Below are positions 11,162-21,720 of a stretch of DNA of 64,000 nucleotides, one piece after another. The notes under the pieces are model-generated. The model was not told the origin of the DNA and did not search any database. It worked only from the letters and a program-made list of their open reading frames with translations. Where the stretch lies: positions 658,839,501 through 658,903,500 of the forward strand of contig CM057456.1 in NCBI GenBank assembly GCA_016271365.2, in the 5' to 3' direction. Each line of letters starts with the position of its first letter. Within the stretch, counting starts at the first letter, position 1. The stretch is from Neoceratodus forsteri (Eukaryota > Chordata > Ceratodontiformes > Ceratodontidae). The position numbers were made by a program, and so were the translations under genes.

Positions 11162-13515
11162 ATGATGTCACTTCTAAGTTTCGGATTCAGTGCTTCACAT
11201 AAACGCAAGCAGCCTGGACCAGATGAAACAGGACAACTGTCCTCCTCTTTGATGCCATTGACCACAACACCTGATAGTACTGCCAGTAAGGCTGCTACCA
11301 CAACTAAGGAAAAGAAAAAACAGGCCCATTCCTGTCATGTGTCCACAGTGTGCTCATGGCTGTGCCAAAAGGAAAATCCAGATTTGACATGGCTACAGTT
11401 TGAAGCAAAAGATGGTATTGCAACCAAGATTTGGTGTAAGTTTTGTAGAGAGAAACCAGATGTATTCAAAAAGTGGGCAACTAGAGCTGGTAAAATGAGC
11501 AATGTGGATTCGTACATCAGTGGAACTAACAGTGTTAAAAAACAAACTGTGAGAGGCATGCTGTATCAGAAGGCCATGAACACGCAATGGCTGCTACTTT
11601 AGCTGCTAATATGCCCTCAGGTGGTGAGATAGAGAAATGTATATTAAAAATGAATAGAAAATCTCTGTACAAATTAGAGAAACTTTTTGATATTGCCTAC
11701 TACCTGGCCAAAGAAGAGGACCCCTTCCTGAAATTCAAGGGACTAATATCACTGGAAAAGAGACATGGTGTTGACCTTGATGATGCTTATGCCAATGAGA
11801 AAGCGTGCGCTACATTCGTCACAGCTATTGCCGATCACTTAAGAAAACCAATTGTGAGTCATTTCACAGGAGAAGCAACTCCATACAGAGATCATTCAAT
11901 CTTTATGGAGGGGACAACTGACAGGACTACCACAGAGAAGGAGATAGTTTATGCCAAAATTCTCGAGGATAGGCAACCTACTATGAAGTTCATTGGATTA
12001 ATTGATGTCGAGTCTGCTGATGCAAGTGTTTGAGGTCTGCAATGATTACCGCATACTTTCAATTGTTGGGACAGGACACGGTTGACCTAAAACAGTTATC
12101 TTGCATTGGCACAGGAGCAGATGGTGCGTCCGTCAATTTTGGACGTAATAAGGGTTTGATGGCATTATTGAAAGAAGAGTGCCCATGGCTTCTTGCCATT
12201 CATTGTGTTTTGCACAGGCTTGAATTAGCAGCTAAAGAAGCTTTTAAGAACTCCTATTTTTCCCAGACCATTGACAACATGTTAATCTCAATAATGTATT
12301 TTTATGAGAACTCCCCAAAACATTAGAGAGTTAAAAAGGGTGGCTGAAGCCAATCAAACCACCTGCATCACATTTAAAAAGTCACAAAGAACACGATGGC
12401 TCTCACATAAAAAGGATTCTCTCCATGCTGTGCTTCATAATTTCAGCAGCATATTGGGTCATTGGGATGAGCTTGTGTCTGACACCAGACGGGATATTCC
12501 ACCAGCAGACAAGGCGAAAGCTAAGGGGTTTAGAAAACAGATATGCAATGTTAAATTTCTGCTACTCTCACACTTCTATTTTGACATACTCACAAGTCTG
12601 TCAACAGTCTCCCGTGCATTTCAGGATGCCCATATATCCCTTCCCATTGTAATGGACACTGTAAGTACAGTACTCTCGGAAACAGAAAATCTAATGGCAG
12701 AGGATGGAACCACACTAGCCAAGTTCAGGAGAGAAGTGGTTATCAAAGAGGAAAGGACAGCAGTGTTTAAAGAAATTGTGCTCCAAGGGGCAATAGGAGA
12801 TGCTCTTTTAGCCCTTGCCAAGGAACGTGAAGTGATTGTAAACAGTGTAGTGGACTTTCTCAACCAGCGCTTCTTGGGCTTTGCAGAAGACCCACTGTTA
12901 ACGAATGGCACTGTCATTGACCCTGCAAATTGGCCTGACAATTCTAATGAGCCTTCTGAATTTGGAAATGTGGAAATCTAGTTTCTTATTGACCACTTCT
13001 CTCTTGTCTTGTTGCAGAATGGATGCGATGTGCATACTGCAATGACAGAATGGAAACTGCTGAAACAGAATATTAGCAAGTATCACAAGCAGCACTCATT
13101 CCTTGAGGGATGGCATATAATCTTCCAGAGAAAATCTCTATACTTCAGAAACATTCTTCATGTCATAGCTATAGTACTAGTGTATCCAATATCTAGTGCA
13201 ACACTAGAAAGGGCATTTTCAGCTATGAAAATATTTTTTTCTGACTGGAGAGCTAATCTGAAGACCAGTACCATAGCAGACTTACTTTTAATCTCCATGG
13301 AGGGCCCAGAACCAGAAGTTTTTTGTAGCACACCATCAGTAAAAGAGTGGTTTGTAAAAACAAAATGTAGGTTGGGTGCAAGACCTCACAAGTCCTCATC
13401 AGCAGGCCAAAGCAAAGTCTCAGTAGTGGAGGAAGTTCACATCACATCTTCTAGTGAAAGTGAGAATGACGAGGACCTCCATCATCGTTTTGAACAAAAT
13501 TCAGATGAAGACTGA
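11162..13515 (+). pseudogene. ZNF862-like hAT transposase, four breaks
   Basis: hAT transposases cut and paste DNA with an RNase H-like core, and the ZNF862 group also gave rise to vertebrate genes. The protein starts with MMSLLSFGF and a basic segment, then a zinc-finger-like segment (WCKFCREKPD, about 11430-11460). A spacer with LFDIAYYLAKEEDPF follows, then the first core strand (FMEGTTDRTTTEKEIVYAKI, about 11900-11960). Next come GTGADGAS at about 12108-12131, HCVLHRLELA near 12200, RWLSHKK near 12390, and the C-terminal dimerisation block SSATLERAFSAMK at about 13192-13230. The reading frame shifts near 11580, 12030 and 12305. An in-frame TAG at 12979 interrupts homology that continues on both sides. 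The sequence before the stop has no clear splice donor, so I read it as nonsense. The first acidic motif reads MEG where relatives commonly have MDG. Confidence 0.85.
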
Positions 13516-13842
13516 ATGACTTATAATTTGTGGGGAATAGCTACTTGTGATACTTACATGATTTTAAACTGTTTGGACCCCCTCAAACCTTGAATTACAT
13601 TAACAAAAACAATATGTACAACATGCAAAAAAAAAAAAAAACACACAAAATATATATCTTTATTTAATGAGAGCCTGTTTCCTTGTGAAGTTTTAATCTT
13701 CAAAGCAGGTTAGGTTTTCTACTCTGTTCCTTTACTCGCTTGCCTTCTTCTACATATTCTGTCTCTGTCTGTCATTCTGTCCCAAATCTTGTCTTCTGCT
13801 TTCTCTGTTCTCTCTTCCTCTTGGTACTCTATTCTTGCTCTA
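13516..13842. other. Non-coding DNA between the hAT gene and the L2 tail
   Basis: The stretch holds an A-run near 13627-13641 and a pyrimidine-rich CTCTGTCTGTC tract. I could not identify a hAT terminal inverted repeat in it. Confidence 0.4.
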
Positions 13843-14241
13843 CCTAATAATAATAACTTTATTTTTAAAGTGCCTTTCAAAAATATCAAGGCGCTTTACA
13901 TCAAAACACAGTATACAATATCAAATTTAAACATTTAAAATAAATACATTAAAACATCACTCAGTAAAAACAAACCATACGGTCATCCATACGATCAACA
14001 GATATTTACAGATAATTACCATTAATCATCCAGATAGGCCAGATCCCATAAATACGTTTTCAAATCTTTCTTAAATACCTCCACGGAGGTGCACTCCCTT
14101 AACCGGCATGGTAGAGAATTCAAATGGAAATGCTGTACTAGCAGAAGATTTTAAATTCACTCTTGGAATCTCTAACAACCCCTCGTCAGCTAAGCGGAGC
14201 GATCGGCTGGGGCAGTAAGGCACCAGAAGTTCTTTCAGATA

Positions 14242-15890
14242 CAGTCATGGCCAAAAATATTGACGCCCTTGCACTTTTTCAAATAACTCACAATTCCTCT
14301 AAACATAAGTTGAAATTAGCAACAGTACAGTATTTGGTCTCCACAATTCTTTATTTCTCTGTTAATATTACAGAACCTTTGTTTTTGATTCAGAATTTAA
14401 TATATCCTTTTAAATCAGAAAATGAAAAGAAATGGCATTGACAAAATTATTGACACCCTAGACTTAATATCTGGTAGCACAGCCTTTGGTCAAAATGACT
14501 GCAATCAACTGCTTCCTATAGTCATGGATGAGCTTCCTGCACCTCTCTACTGGCAGTTTGGCCCACTCTTCTTGTGCAAACTGCTCCAGTTCTCCCAGAT
14601 TTGAAGGGTGCCTTCTCCCAGCTGCTGTTTTCAGATCTCTCCACAGGTTTTCAGTGGGATTTAGATCTGGACTCATTGCTGGCCACTTCAGAACAGTCCA
14701 GCCTCTTGTCTTGAACCTTTCCTGGGTGCTTTTTGAAGTGTGTTTTGGGGTCATTGTCCTGCTGGAAGACCCATGACCGTTGATGGAGACCCAGCTTTCT
14801 GACACTGGGTTCAACATTGTGCTCCTAAATAGCCTGGTAATCTCCAGATTTCATGATGCTATGCACACGTACAAGGCACCCAGTGCCAGAAGCAGCACGG
14901 CAACCCTAAAACATCACTGAACCTCCTCCATGTTTGACTGTAGGAAAGGTGTTCTTTTCTTTGAAGGCTTCATTTTGTTTTCTGTAAACATAGAGATGAT
15001 GTGCTTTACCAAAAAGCTGTAATTTGGTCTCATCTGTCCACAGGACATTCTCCCAGAAGGATTTTGGCTTGTTCAGGTGTGTTTTGGCAAACCCCAGTCG
15101 GGCTTTCTTATGTCTCTCTCTCTCTCAGCAGTGGGGTCCTCCTGGGCCTCCTACCATATAACCCCTTTTCATTGAGTTGGCGACAGATGGTGCAAGTTGA
15201 AACTGTCGTACCTTGTGTCTGAAGGTCAGCTTGAATCTGGCAGTTGATCGAGGTGCTTTCTTCACCATTCGAACAATCCTGCGCTGCAATCTTCGATCAA
15301 ATTTCTCTTCATGCCACGCCCAGGGAGGTTGGCTACAGTGCCATGGGCCTCAAACATCCTGATAACATTATGTATGGTGGAAACAGGAACATCAAGGTCT
15401 CTGGAGATTGATTTGTAGCCTTGAGATTGCCCATGCTTGGCTACAATCTTCTGTCTGACCTCCTCAGACAATTCTCTGGCTGTTTTTCTTTTCTCCATGC
15501 TTATTGCGGTACACACAGTGACACAAAACAGGAGAATGAGTCTTTTCTCTATTCAAACTGGTTGAATGAGTGATTTTTATATTGCAGGCACCTGCAACTC
15601 ACCACAGGTGAGTTCAATTCCAAAGTGAAGGAGAATCACCTGCTTGAAATCTAATTATTTCTAACTACTTCTAAAAGATGCCAATAATTTTGTCCGGGCC
15701 ATTTAAGGATTTCTGTGTGGAATAAGCTAAGACTTAGTAAATTTTTCTGCTTTTTGTGTTTTATTCCTCTGCAAACCAAAGAAATACATATGTGGATACC
15801 AAAATATTTTTTAATTTCAACAATTTTCTGGAAGGAATGGTGCATTATTAGAAAAAACTGCAAGGGCGCCAATATTTTTGGCCACGACTG
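14242..15890 (-). mobile_element. Tc1-type DNA transposon, 1649 bp, with both inverted termini and TA duplication
   Basis: The left end reads CAGTCATGGCCAAAAATATT and the inverted right end reads CAGTCGTGGCCAAAAATATT. The match continues for about 32 bp with two differences. TA flanks each end (14240-14241 and 15891-15892), the standard Tc1/mariner duplication. The transposase lies on the minus strand. The element interrupts an L2 reverse transcriptase gene, so it is younger than the L2. Confidence 0.95.
14464..15498 (-). pseudogene. Tc1 transposase, disrupted but with all three catalytic acids
   Basis: Tc1 transposases bind the inverted ends with two helix-turn-helix units and cut with a DDE core. 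The protein starts with MEKRKTARELSEEVRQKIV and continues to a first helix-turn-helix (GYKSISRDLDVPVSTIHNVI) and a GRG linker (LPGRG). The catalytic motifs follow: DETKLQLFG near 15020, QQDNDPKHTS near 14750 and SPDLNPTENLW near 14680. The frame is shifted after the linker and near 14770, and a tryptophan of the FWG motif is a stop near 14915. It is about the usual length of 340 residues. The gene is dead but recent enough that every domain reads clearly. Confidence 0.9.
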
Positions 15891-16839
15891 TAGGTTGGAC
15901 CCTGATCATGAAGGGCTTTAAAAGTCAATAAAATGACTTTAAAGGTGATCCACCACCGTATAGGCAGCTAGTGCAGTTCGCGCAGCACCAGGGTAATGTG
16001 ACTGGATCTCCTTGTCCCAGTTAAAACCCAGGCTGCAGCATTCTGCACCAGCTGAAGGTGATGGATTTCAACCCCAGCGAGCCCAAAGTAAAGGGCATTG
16101 CAGTAGTCTAAGCGCGAGGACACAGAAGCGTGGACCAACATTGGTAGGGAGTCAGACGGAACAAGGTGACGCACCTTGGCAATATTCCTAAGATGGTAAA
16201 AGGAAGTCCTGACAACTGCCGAAACCTGAGATTTAAGGGTCAGCATATGGTCTAGGACAATCCCAAGGTTGCGCACCTGTTCAGAGGTCAAAAGTGACAC
16301 ACCCCCAAGAAAAATTCCAGAGGGCGTGCCTTCATGCGACCTCGCTATCTGACCACCCGGGTCCACCACTAACACCTCTGTCTTCTCTGAGTTCAACTTT
16401 AACCAACTAGAATCCATCCACCCTTGGATTTCTTCCAGATAGTTATTAAACACCAAGAGTGCTCCATCCTGATCGGGTGCAAAAGACAGGTATAGCTGGG
16501 TATCATCTGCATAGCAGTGAAACCTCAGCCCATACCGTCTTATACTGTCTCCGAGGGGCAGCATGTACACTGCAAATAACATGGGTGACAGCACTGAACC
16601 CTGAGGTACCCCACACAACAAAGGAGTTGAGCCCGAGGAAAACCCCCCTGACACAACTCTTTGTGACCTTGTACTATAGTTATGTGTTTGTCCCTGACAA
16701 GGCAAAACAAAACCAAAAAAACATTAAAAATTTACGTTTTTCATATGGACCTCTTTTTCTTCATTTTTAGGCAATAGCTCTTGGTTGGCCTGAGTAGCTC
16801 CTGGTTCACCAAAAATTGCCGATGACCAGGAGCTATTCA

Positions 16840-17610
16840 TGTCTCCCCATTGGCAAAACCTTATTTCTACCCCTGCGATAGTGGTAAAAGGTACTTTTGA
16901 CAATGGACTACACCTGTGCATCAAGTATCAAGCCATCATCAAGGACCTCACCCAGATCCTTAACCCAAACAGAGGGGACCAGGGAACACCGACCAGAACT
17001 AGCCCCAGGGGAACCACCGGTGAACCTCTATGACATCGATGGAATGGATCCATCACTAGTGCTTCTGTCTTGTCTGGGTTGAGTCATAGCTAGTTGTGAG
17101 CTATCCTATTCTGCATCTCCTCCAGGCAGGTGTTAAACACCGAGGCTGCCATCTGGTTACCAGGTGCACAGGACAGTTATGGCTAGGTATCATTGGCATA
17201 ACAATGAAAACTCAGCCCCTACCATCTGATAAAGTTTCCCAATAGCACCATGTACACTGTGAATGACAAGGGTGACACAACCGAACCCTGTGGGACTCCA
17301 CAGGACAGAGGCATCGGGCTATATGAGGCTAACCCCACTGTGAACCTTTCCACTGTATCAGTGAGAAAAGACTCAAACCAGTTGATGACATTTCAGGTTA
17401 GTCCAAACCAGTTACGCTATTGGTCCAGCAGCACCTCTTGGTCCACAGTGTCAAATGCCACCAAGAGATGTAAGAGGACTAAGATGGTATGCTGTACCCT
17501 ATCTCTCACTATTTGGAGATCATTTAGCATCTTAACCAGGGTGGTCTCTGTGCTATGCCCAGATGTAAACCCAGACTGGAATCACTCGTAAGTGGTGGAG
17601 GAGGCATGAT
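16840..17610 (-). mobile_element. Second, older L2 ORF2 fragment, minus strand
   Basis: Reading from 17610 downward the translation gives SGFTSGHSTETTLVKMLNDL, then LVLLHLLVAFDTVDQEVLLD. Later it gives the sequence around the polymerase box (CSVGSVTLVI, then a decayed ADDT region near 17190). These are L2 reverse transcriptase motifs. Several stops and shifts are present and no long frame survives. It is a different copy from the L2 at 13843-16705, since it repeats the same region of the gene and is more diverged. Confidence 0.7.
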
Positions 17611-18809
17611 ATGATTCCGGTGGAATACCCATGATATTACACCACACACTATTCAGCTTGTGGTGGGCAATTTTCAGGTCACACAGAGCAAGTGTCATGG
17701 TAAAGCGCTCCTCATACTCAATCCCCAATACAGAACTGAAAGTGCCAATGGCCACTAACAATCATGGCCTGCAAGTGTGCACATTGGTAAGGTGCTTGTG
17801 TTACCTGAAACAAACACAGTGCAGGGCTGATGTATGGTGACCGCTACCAAAGCAGCGTGGTTCCTGTTATAACTACGTGTGTTGCATGAGGACTGCATCA
17901 TCATTGTGGCAAAGCGGACGCATGACACAACCACCATTGTTTAATGACCATGGCTTCAGCATGCAGCAGTCTGCAGACTCCAGCAAATGTTTATATGCAT
18001 TCATGATGGGATGGATTACTCAGAAGTGTACCAGAGTAACACATGGAAGTACCATACCTATTGGCATGGAGAACGTAATTAACAGTTAAGAAAATGGGTC
18101 TTACACAGTGGCATCCATGCTGTTGTCACTGTCTTCTGAACCATACTCATCACTGGGCATGGACCATCCGTAACTGGTAACTGGAATTCTTGGGATCATT
18201 AAAATCATCTCCATGTTCACTGTCTGAGTCAGAGGAAGGTATTGGTGTTGAAGTCAATGGGGGAATGCATGGTGGTTCTGCCAGCAAGGGATCTGTTTGA
18301 GTACCAACATCGATCTTCTTTACACAAGCAATGCAACCTGGTTGTGATGAACAAAGCACTGTGTAATCACAGGAAAGGCTCACTACCAATATTAATTCAG
18401 AGGACACAGTATCACAGTCATGTGCAAATGTAGTTATGCTGGCTGAAACGCCATGATAACCATAATGATATGGTGGTTGATCACTCCTTTCTGGGTTCTA
18501 AGGCTTCAATACAAGAATATAACATGCACGACAGTGTCATATGGCATAATGTCGTAATCCAATGTGTGCGACTGCATGTACTGCTCTTTTCTATGTTGTT
18601 GTCCACCAGCATAATTACGTGTGGCTTTCGAATAACCAAGAACATGGATTGGTCATCCTACCTACTCCGAATCTGCATAACAGTCACCACCGCATTGCAC
18701 AACATAAACAATTAAACGCTCATGGGTATGGGTTATTTGTAGCTGAACCAAACGACAAGTTGTGTTGTGAGGCACGAAGCAAAGATGAGTGACCTCACAG
18801 CAACAAGGA
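17611..18809. other. Unassigned DNA with a small cysteine/acidic reading frame at 18150-18407 (minus)
   Basis: Most of this stretch has no recognisable gene. The minus-strand frame at 18150-18407 (85 codons) reads GCIACVKK, then DVGTQTD, a proline/serine segment and an acidic SDSDSEHGDDFND run. Such a cysteine pair, GTQTD and acidic linker resembles the region before the catalytic core in some vertebrate Kolobok-like transposases. The match is weak, and nothing catalytic is visible next to it. Confidence 0.3.
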
Positions 18810-20560
18810 TTATTATGGTGGCTATGACAAACTAAGACGGAGAGACAGAGCACATTTCTGACACAGTTTACCACATTGAGACCCACTCCCAGACTGCCCA
18901 ACCTGTTAACTAACCTCTTGTGTGGGACTGTTTCAAATACCTTACTAAAATGTAGGTCGGACATTTCCACTGCCCTTCCCTGATCTACTACCCCAATCAC
19001 CATGTTAAAGAAATCTATCTGATTTGACAAGCGCTTTGTGTTGTAAATACAGTGTACCTTGGGTCTTCTGCCCTGCTGGCTCCTAGATATTCTACTATCC
19101 TCTCCTTTAGCAGTGAATTCCATCCTCTTTCCTACCACTGAGGTCAAACTGACTGGTCTATAGTTTCTTACTTTTACTCGCTTCCACTTTTGTGAAGGGG
19201 TATAACGTTCTCCCTCCTCCACTCCTCTGGTACTACTCAGTCCTCCAACGATTTAATGAATAGGGCTGTCAGTGGTGTCAGGAGCACCTGTCTGAGTTCT
19301 TTTAGGATTCTGGGATGTATCCTGTCTGTCCCTATTGCCTTGTTCACCTTCAGCTTCAACAGTTCCTTTAGGATAATCCCTTCCGTGAATGGGCTTGTGT
19401 CCACCCCTTTTCCCTATGTGTGTCTATTGGCTAATTCGATTCCTTCCCTTCCCCTTCTTTTGAGAATACTGAGAAAAAGTACGCGTTCAGTATCTCAGGT
19501 TTTTCAAGGCCCACCTTGCCCTCTCTAGTCCTCCTTTACTTAGCCTCACTAAACCTCCCTTGGTCTTTCTTGTTTCTCTTTGTACCTGAAGAAGGCTTTG
19601 TCCCCCTCCTTTACTGTTTGGCCTATCCTTTCCTCTGTTTCCGCCTTTGCACCTCTGACTGCCTTTTCCACCTCCGTCTCCTTTGCCCAATACAGTTTCT
19701 TGTCTTCCTCCCTCTGAATTTCCTTGTACTTTCTGAATGGCAGTAGTTTCTCTCTAACCTTTCCTTCCACTTGTTTTGAAAACCATATTTATTTTTCTTT
19801 TTCTTCTTGCTTTTTAACTTGCTTCACACAGGTTGGTTGCTTCTGTTTTGGCTCTGCTGAGGTTCTCCCACTGTACCTTCACTACCCCTCACTCACCTTT
19901 TGACAGTGTTTTCTGGAGGCATTCTCCCATTTTTTTCAAAGTATGCCCTTTTGAAGGGTGGGACTCTCTTGCCTTTGTGTGGCTTGACTCTTCTATTGTC
20001 TTTGCATTGAACCATACTGTATGGTGGTGGCTGGAACCCCAGATGTCTGACCACCAGTATGTCCATATTTCTGTCTCCACTTGTGAGCACCAGGACCAAT
20101 ATCCCCCCCATGGGTGGGTTTCACCATTAGTTGCATATAGAGCCAGGGTTCAACATGTTTTTAGGGTTCTAGTTAGGTTCGGGTTCAGAAGGGTATAGTT
20201 CAAGTTTGGTTCAGTTTGATTTGACAAGTAGAAGTTTGGGTTCGGGTTCAGTTTGGTTCTGTTTTTTTTGTGTAAATTATCATTTTAAGTTCGAGTTCTA
20301 ATGAATTCACCCTACTGCCTCCATGTGGGTTCTCCTCATCTCACATGGTCTGGGTTTGTGTTTGGTTTGGGTTCATCTGTTGTTTTTTTTTTTAGGGTTC
20401 AAGTTTGGTTCGGATCAGGCAAAAGACAAATCATTTGGATTTGGTTTGAGTTCAGTTCTCGGACAAACCCTGGCTCAAGTTGTGTGAGGCATGCTCCCTG
20501 CAGGGCGTCCAGGATGACTCTGCTCCTGATCATTGCTGCAGATAGGTTTTCCAGTTAACG
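18810..20560 (-). mobile_element. Decayed CR1 LINE fragment, minus strand
   Basis: Minus-strand translation from 20560 downward gives endonuclease remnants (a GACL-like segment at 20480-20560 and a WFNAKTIEESSHTK segment near 19990). It then gives the linker (RKYKEIQREEDKKLYWAKE), and the reverse transcriptase segments NYRPVSLTSVVGKRM and ETVPHKRLVNRLGSLGVG. The order is the same as in the CR1 at 54-3795, and the nucleotide sequence is collinear with 1130-2510 there. It is clearly older, with more frame breaks. A 344-bp insert interrupts it at 20134-20477. Confidence 0.85.
20134..20477. mobile_element. GGTTC-rich insert with short inverted ends inside a CR1
   Basis: Comparison with the intact CR1 near 2385-2425 shows this segment is extra. 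AGTTG occurs on both sides (20129-20133 and 20478-20482), compatible with a 5-bp target duplication. GAGCCAGGGTT at 20140-20150 is the reverse complement of AACCCTGGCTC at 20466-20476. The interior is a degenerate GGTTCGGGTTCAGTTTGG-like repeat. It looks like a non-autonomous DNA transposon. The family is unknown. Confidence 0.6.
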
Positions 20561-21310
20561 TCAGTAGGGAGCATGTGACTGTTGTCACTTCAATAATGTG
20601 TCCCTTTCGCATGTAATTTCACATCCACCGAACCAGTGATGGTGTACGCACAGACTCTGAATTGTGCATTGTAACTGAAACTGTGTATCTACCAGAACTT
20701 ATTGCATGGCCACACATGACATGTCCCAAAATGGGGATGCATGTTTCTTGAGACACATGTTATAATGCCAATTTTACAAGTACCTGTTCAGCAATTGTTC
20801 CTTGAGGATCACATTAACAGTACATAATATCTTTGTCTGCCATGAACCATGGAATCAACATGTTGTCAGAGTAAGAAGAATGCAACATTGTCATCATACC
20901 ATGGTAGTCAGTAATATTATACATTATCCACAGAATGATGATGTGGTTTAGGAGCCAAGTACTGTGTTGACTTGTCAGAGAGAGTATGGAAGCATTCAGT
21001 TAAGAAACTGAATGCCAAAGTGAAGTCATCAGAGGGTGCATCACTGCTCTGTGGAACATTGCTGTCTTTGCAGATGTTTGCAGTTTATTCAGGCACTTCT
21101 GATGACTCCTCAGCAGGGTCTGCAGTCTTAACTGAGTACTGTTGAAGCAGCTTTAAAAATTACAATGAGAACTGCTGTTATCAATGCTCTGTGCACCACC
21201 AGCATGAATCATATACAGTAATTTTTTTAAAACACTATTCCCTATTTAAAAAATTATAATATAAACCTCATTAACGTGCTTCGTCTGGGGTGTCATGCAA
21301 CACCTAAGTA
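20561..21310. other. Unassigned DNA
   Basis: Interrupted minus-strand frames exist here but carry no motif I recognise. I see no RNA gene and no clear repeat structure. Confidence 0.4.
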
Positions 21311-21720
21311 GTGCAATGGCCATATCAGCATGCAGCATGCATCACATGCATCACAGTACTTACATGCATGGCACAGTGCTGTATGTCTACTTATGAATAT
21401 GCGATGATAGATGATCATGCAACATGCAATACTTTACTTTTCTGGGACATGCAATACCACATGCAGCATACATGTGTCACATGCATCACAGTACTTACAT
21501 GTGTGACACAGTACTGTATGTCTACTTATGAATATGCGATGATAGATGATCATGCAACATGCAATACTTTACTTTTCTGGGACATGCAATACCACATGCA
21601 GCATACATGTGTCACATGCATCACAGTACTTACATGTGTGACACAGTACTGTATGTCTGCTTATGAATATGCAATGGTAGACGATCATGCAAGATGTGAT
21701 ACTTACCTTACTTTCTGTCA
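21311..21720. repeat. 135-bp tandem repeat, three copies
   Basis: The segment ACATGTGTCACATGCATCAC recurs at 21470 and 21605, a period of 135 bp, and a less regular first copy starts near 21335. The unit is rich in ATGCA and ACATG. Since 135 is a multiple of three and the unit has no stop in one frame, a 144-codon frame with a 45-residue repeat results. I take that frame as fortuitous. Confidence 0.88.

Larger units (their letters stand above)
13843..16705 (-). mobile_element. L2-clade LINE 3' half, minus strand, interrupted by Tc1
   Basis: On the minus strand the element runs from reverse transcriptase at 16705 to its 3' tail at 13843. The tail contains GTAAAGCGCCTTGATATTTT and ends in ATTATTATTA, the typical L2 end. 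A Tc1 element sits at 14242-15890. Reading across it, the protein before ([21 protein letters not shown]) and after (LLVPYCPSRSLRLADEGLL) is collinear with L2 ORF2. The transposon therefore landed in the coding region. The 5' part of the LINE is missing. Confidence 0.88.
14022..16705 (-). pseudogene. L2 ORF2 reverse transcriptase fragment split by Tc1
   Basis: This is the reverse transcriptase half of an L2 ORF2. From 16705 downward it shows [14 protein letters not shown], then the catalytic YADDTQLYL with YADD at 16502-16513. It continues with [16 protein letters not shown], the thumb with [30 protein letters not shown], and RWWITFKVILLTFKALHD close to 15900. Tc1 then intervenes. The C-terminus resumes below 14240 and ends with VEVFKKDLKTYLWDL and a stop at 14022-14024. 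A small frame change lies near 14110. One uninterrupted frame of 245 codons (15968-16705) suggests a fairly young copy before the Tc1 insertion. Confidence 0.88.

Noticed and set aside
12960..13020. Intron in the hAT gene because of a pyrimidine tract and CAG before 13018
   Set aside because: Homology to ZNF862-like proteins continues in frame through the TAG and the supposed intron, and there is no clear GT donor.
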